In this document: one piece after another, positions 63,189 to 64,000 of the stretch
Layout: each line of letters opens with the position of its first letter
Position numbering within the stretch: position 1 is the first letter of the stretch
NCBI GenBank assembly: GCA_029237815.1
Contig: JAQZBP010000001.1
Coordinates: 186,001 to 250,000 of the forward strand
Source: Moraxellaceae bacterium
Lineage (GTDB): Bacteria; Pseudomonadota; Gammaproteobacteria; Pseudomonadales; Moraxellaceae
Reading direction: 5' to 3'
Length of the DNA: 64,000 nucleotides
The notes under the pieces: generated by a model
Database searches by the model: none
What the model saw: the letters and a program-made list of their open reading frames with translations, nothing else
Told to the model about the DNA's origin: nothing
Program-made: the position numbers and the translations under genes

Positions 63189-64000
63189 ATGACCCTTCTC
63201 AAGACCAGCCTGCTGAACGGCATCGCCGTGCTCATCCGGATGCTGACGCTGCTGGGCATCAACAAGATCCTCGCCATCTACGTCGGCCCTGCCGGCTATG
63301 CCACGCTGGGCCAGTTCCAGAACGCCGTGCAGATGACCACGACGTTTGCCAGCGGCGCCATCAACACCGGGGTCACCAAGTACACCGCCGAATACTTCGA
63401 GGACGCAGCGCGACAGCAACAGTTGTGGCGCACGGCGGGCTCCATCGTGCTGGCCGGGTCGCTGCTCACCGCCGCGGTACTCGCGCTTCTCCACCAGCAA
63501 CTGGCGGGATGGTTGCTGAAGGACCCCCGCCAGGGCGATGTCTTCCTGTGGTTTGCGCTGACGCTGCCGCTGTTCACGCTCAATGCACTTCTGCTCGCCA
63601 TCCTCGCCGGCAAGAAGGAGGTTGGGCGCTACGTGTCGGCCAATATTGCCGGCAGCCTCTTTGCACTCCTGGTGACGGCCGGCATGACGGTGCGGTTCGG
63701 TTTGCACGGCGCCCTGGTGGCGCTGGCGATCTACCAGTCCATCACGGTCTTCGTGACGTTGCTGCTCTGCCGCAATGCCGACTGGTTCCGGCTCGATTAT
63801 CTCTTCGGCAGCATCGACCGACAGGTCGCCCTGAACCTCGGCAAATTCACGGCCATGGCCCTCACGTCTGCCGCCTGCGTCCCGCTGAGCCACATGCTGG
63901 TGCGAAACCACCTCGGCGCCGAGCTGGGCTGGGCGGCAGCGGGCTACTGGGAGGCCATGTGGCGATTGAGCGGCACCTATCTCATGCTGGTCACGACCAC
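63189..64000 (+). CDS. Wzx-type polysaccharide flippase, N-terminal part only (right edge)
   Basis: An open frame from ATG 63189 runs off the window edge after 270 codons. It is very hydrophobic with regular membrane helices and starts MTLLKTSLLNGIAVLIRMLT, like WzxE/O-antigen flippases of the MOP superfamily. Further features are the amphipathic GPAGYATLGQFQNAVQM stretch and helices near residues 78-97, 117-140 and 150-200. It would move a lipid-linked oligosaccharide across the inner membrane. This ties the preceding genes to a lipid-linked surface polysaccharide. The 3' end is missing. Confidence 0.85.
   Translation, partial: MTLLKTSLLNGIAVLIRMLTLLGINKILAIYVGPAGYATLGQFQNAVQMTTTFASGAINTGVTKYTAEYFEDAARQQQLWRTAGSIVLAGSLLTAAVLALLHQQLAGWLLKDPRQGDVFLWFALTLPLFTLNALLLAILAGKKEVGRYVSANIAGSLFALLVTAGMTVRFGLHGALVALAIYQSITVFVTLLLCRNADWFRLDYLFGSIDRQVALNLGKFTAMALTSAACVPLSHMLVRNHLGAELGWAAAGYWEAMWRLSGTYLMLVTT

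Overview
The window is a stretch of high-GC bacterial chromosome from a gammaproteobacterium. The evidence is gene order: iscR-iscS-iscU-iscA-hscB-hscA-fdx-iscX, then ndk-rlmN-pilF-rodZ-ispG-hisS-yfgM-bamB-der, queA-tgt-yajC-secD-secF, and lptF/lptG divergent from pepA-holC-(unknown)-valS. All are arrangements known from Pseudomonas-, Xanthomonas- and Nevskia-like Gammaproteobacteria. RodZ, the PilF lipoprotein, BamB and LptFG fit a rod-shaped Gram-negative cell, probably with type IV pili. I cannot name the genus. I saw no phage, insertion sequence, CRISPR array or rRNA; one tRNA gene is present.

Layout. 1-4.3 kb (minus strand): a partial unknown gene, guaA, a tiny membrane-protein gene wedged between guaA and guaB, guaB, and two small membrane-anchored proteins. 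4.4-7.3 kb (plus): xseA, an M23 peptidase and a phosphopantetheinyl transferase, coupled by 4-base overlaps and closed by a strong terminator. 7.3-13.7 kb (minus): a DUF445 membrane protein, then a TonB receptor, a periplasmic binding protein and a hybrid histidine kinase that look like one sensing operon. 13.8-30.7 kb (minus): a long housekeeping block covering ribosome assembly, outer-membrane assembly, tRNA charging, isoprenoids, cell shape, pili, rRNA/tRNA methylation, nucleotide balance and Fe-S cluster building under IscR control, ending with cysE and trmJ. 30.8-34.1 kb (plus): suhB and a 7TMR-DISM-type hybrid kinase. 34.2-39.7 kb (minus): Sec accessory proteins and queuosine genes. 39.7-40.6 kb (plus): a tRNA-Leu(CAA) gene that appears to share a transcript with an RDD membrane protein. 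40.6-45.0 kb (minus): lptF-lptG followed by a PP2C phosphatase, a small membrane protein and an alpha/beta-hydrolase-like protein. 45.2-56.0 kb (plus): pepA, holC, an unknown protein, a DUF2339/DUF3999 pair, valS and an adenylate cyclase-FHA fusion.

56.2-64 kb (plus) is the most accessory-looking part: a tightly overlapped sugar-nucleotide operon. RfbA and RfbB make dTDP-4-keto-6-deoxyglucose, an FdtA/QdtA-type isomerase moves the keto group to C3, and a DegT-type aminotransferase can place an amino group there, giving a dTDP-3-amino-3,6-dideoxyhexose. Between these enzymes sit an ATP-grasp ligase-like protein, an SDR epimerase/dehydratase, a methyltransferase and a HAD hydrolase. The window ends inside a Wzx-type flippase. 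No sugar N-acetyltransferase is visible, which raises the possibility that the amino sugar is decorated in an unusual way. This is my best candidate for an undescribed system.
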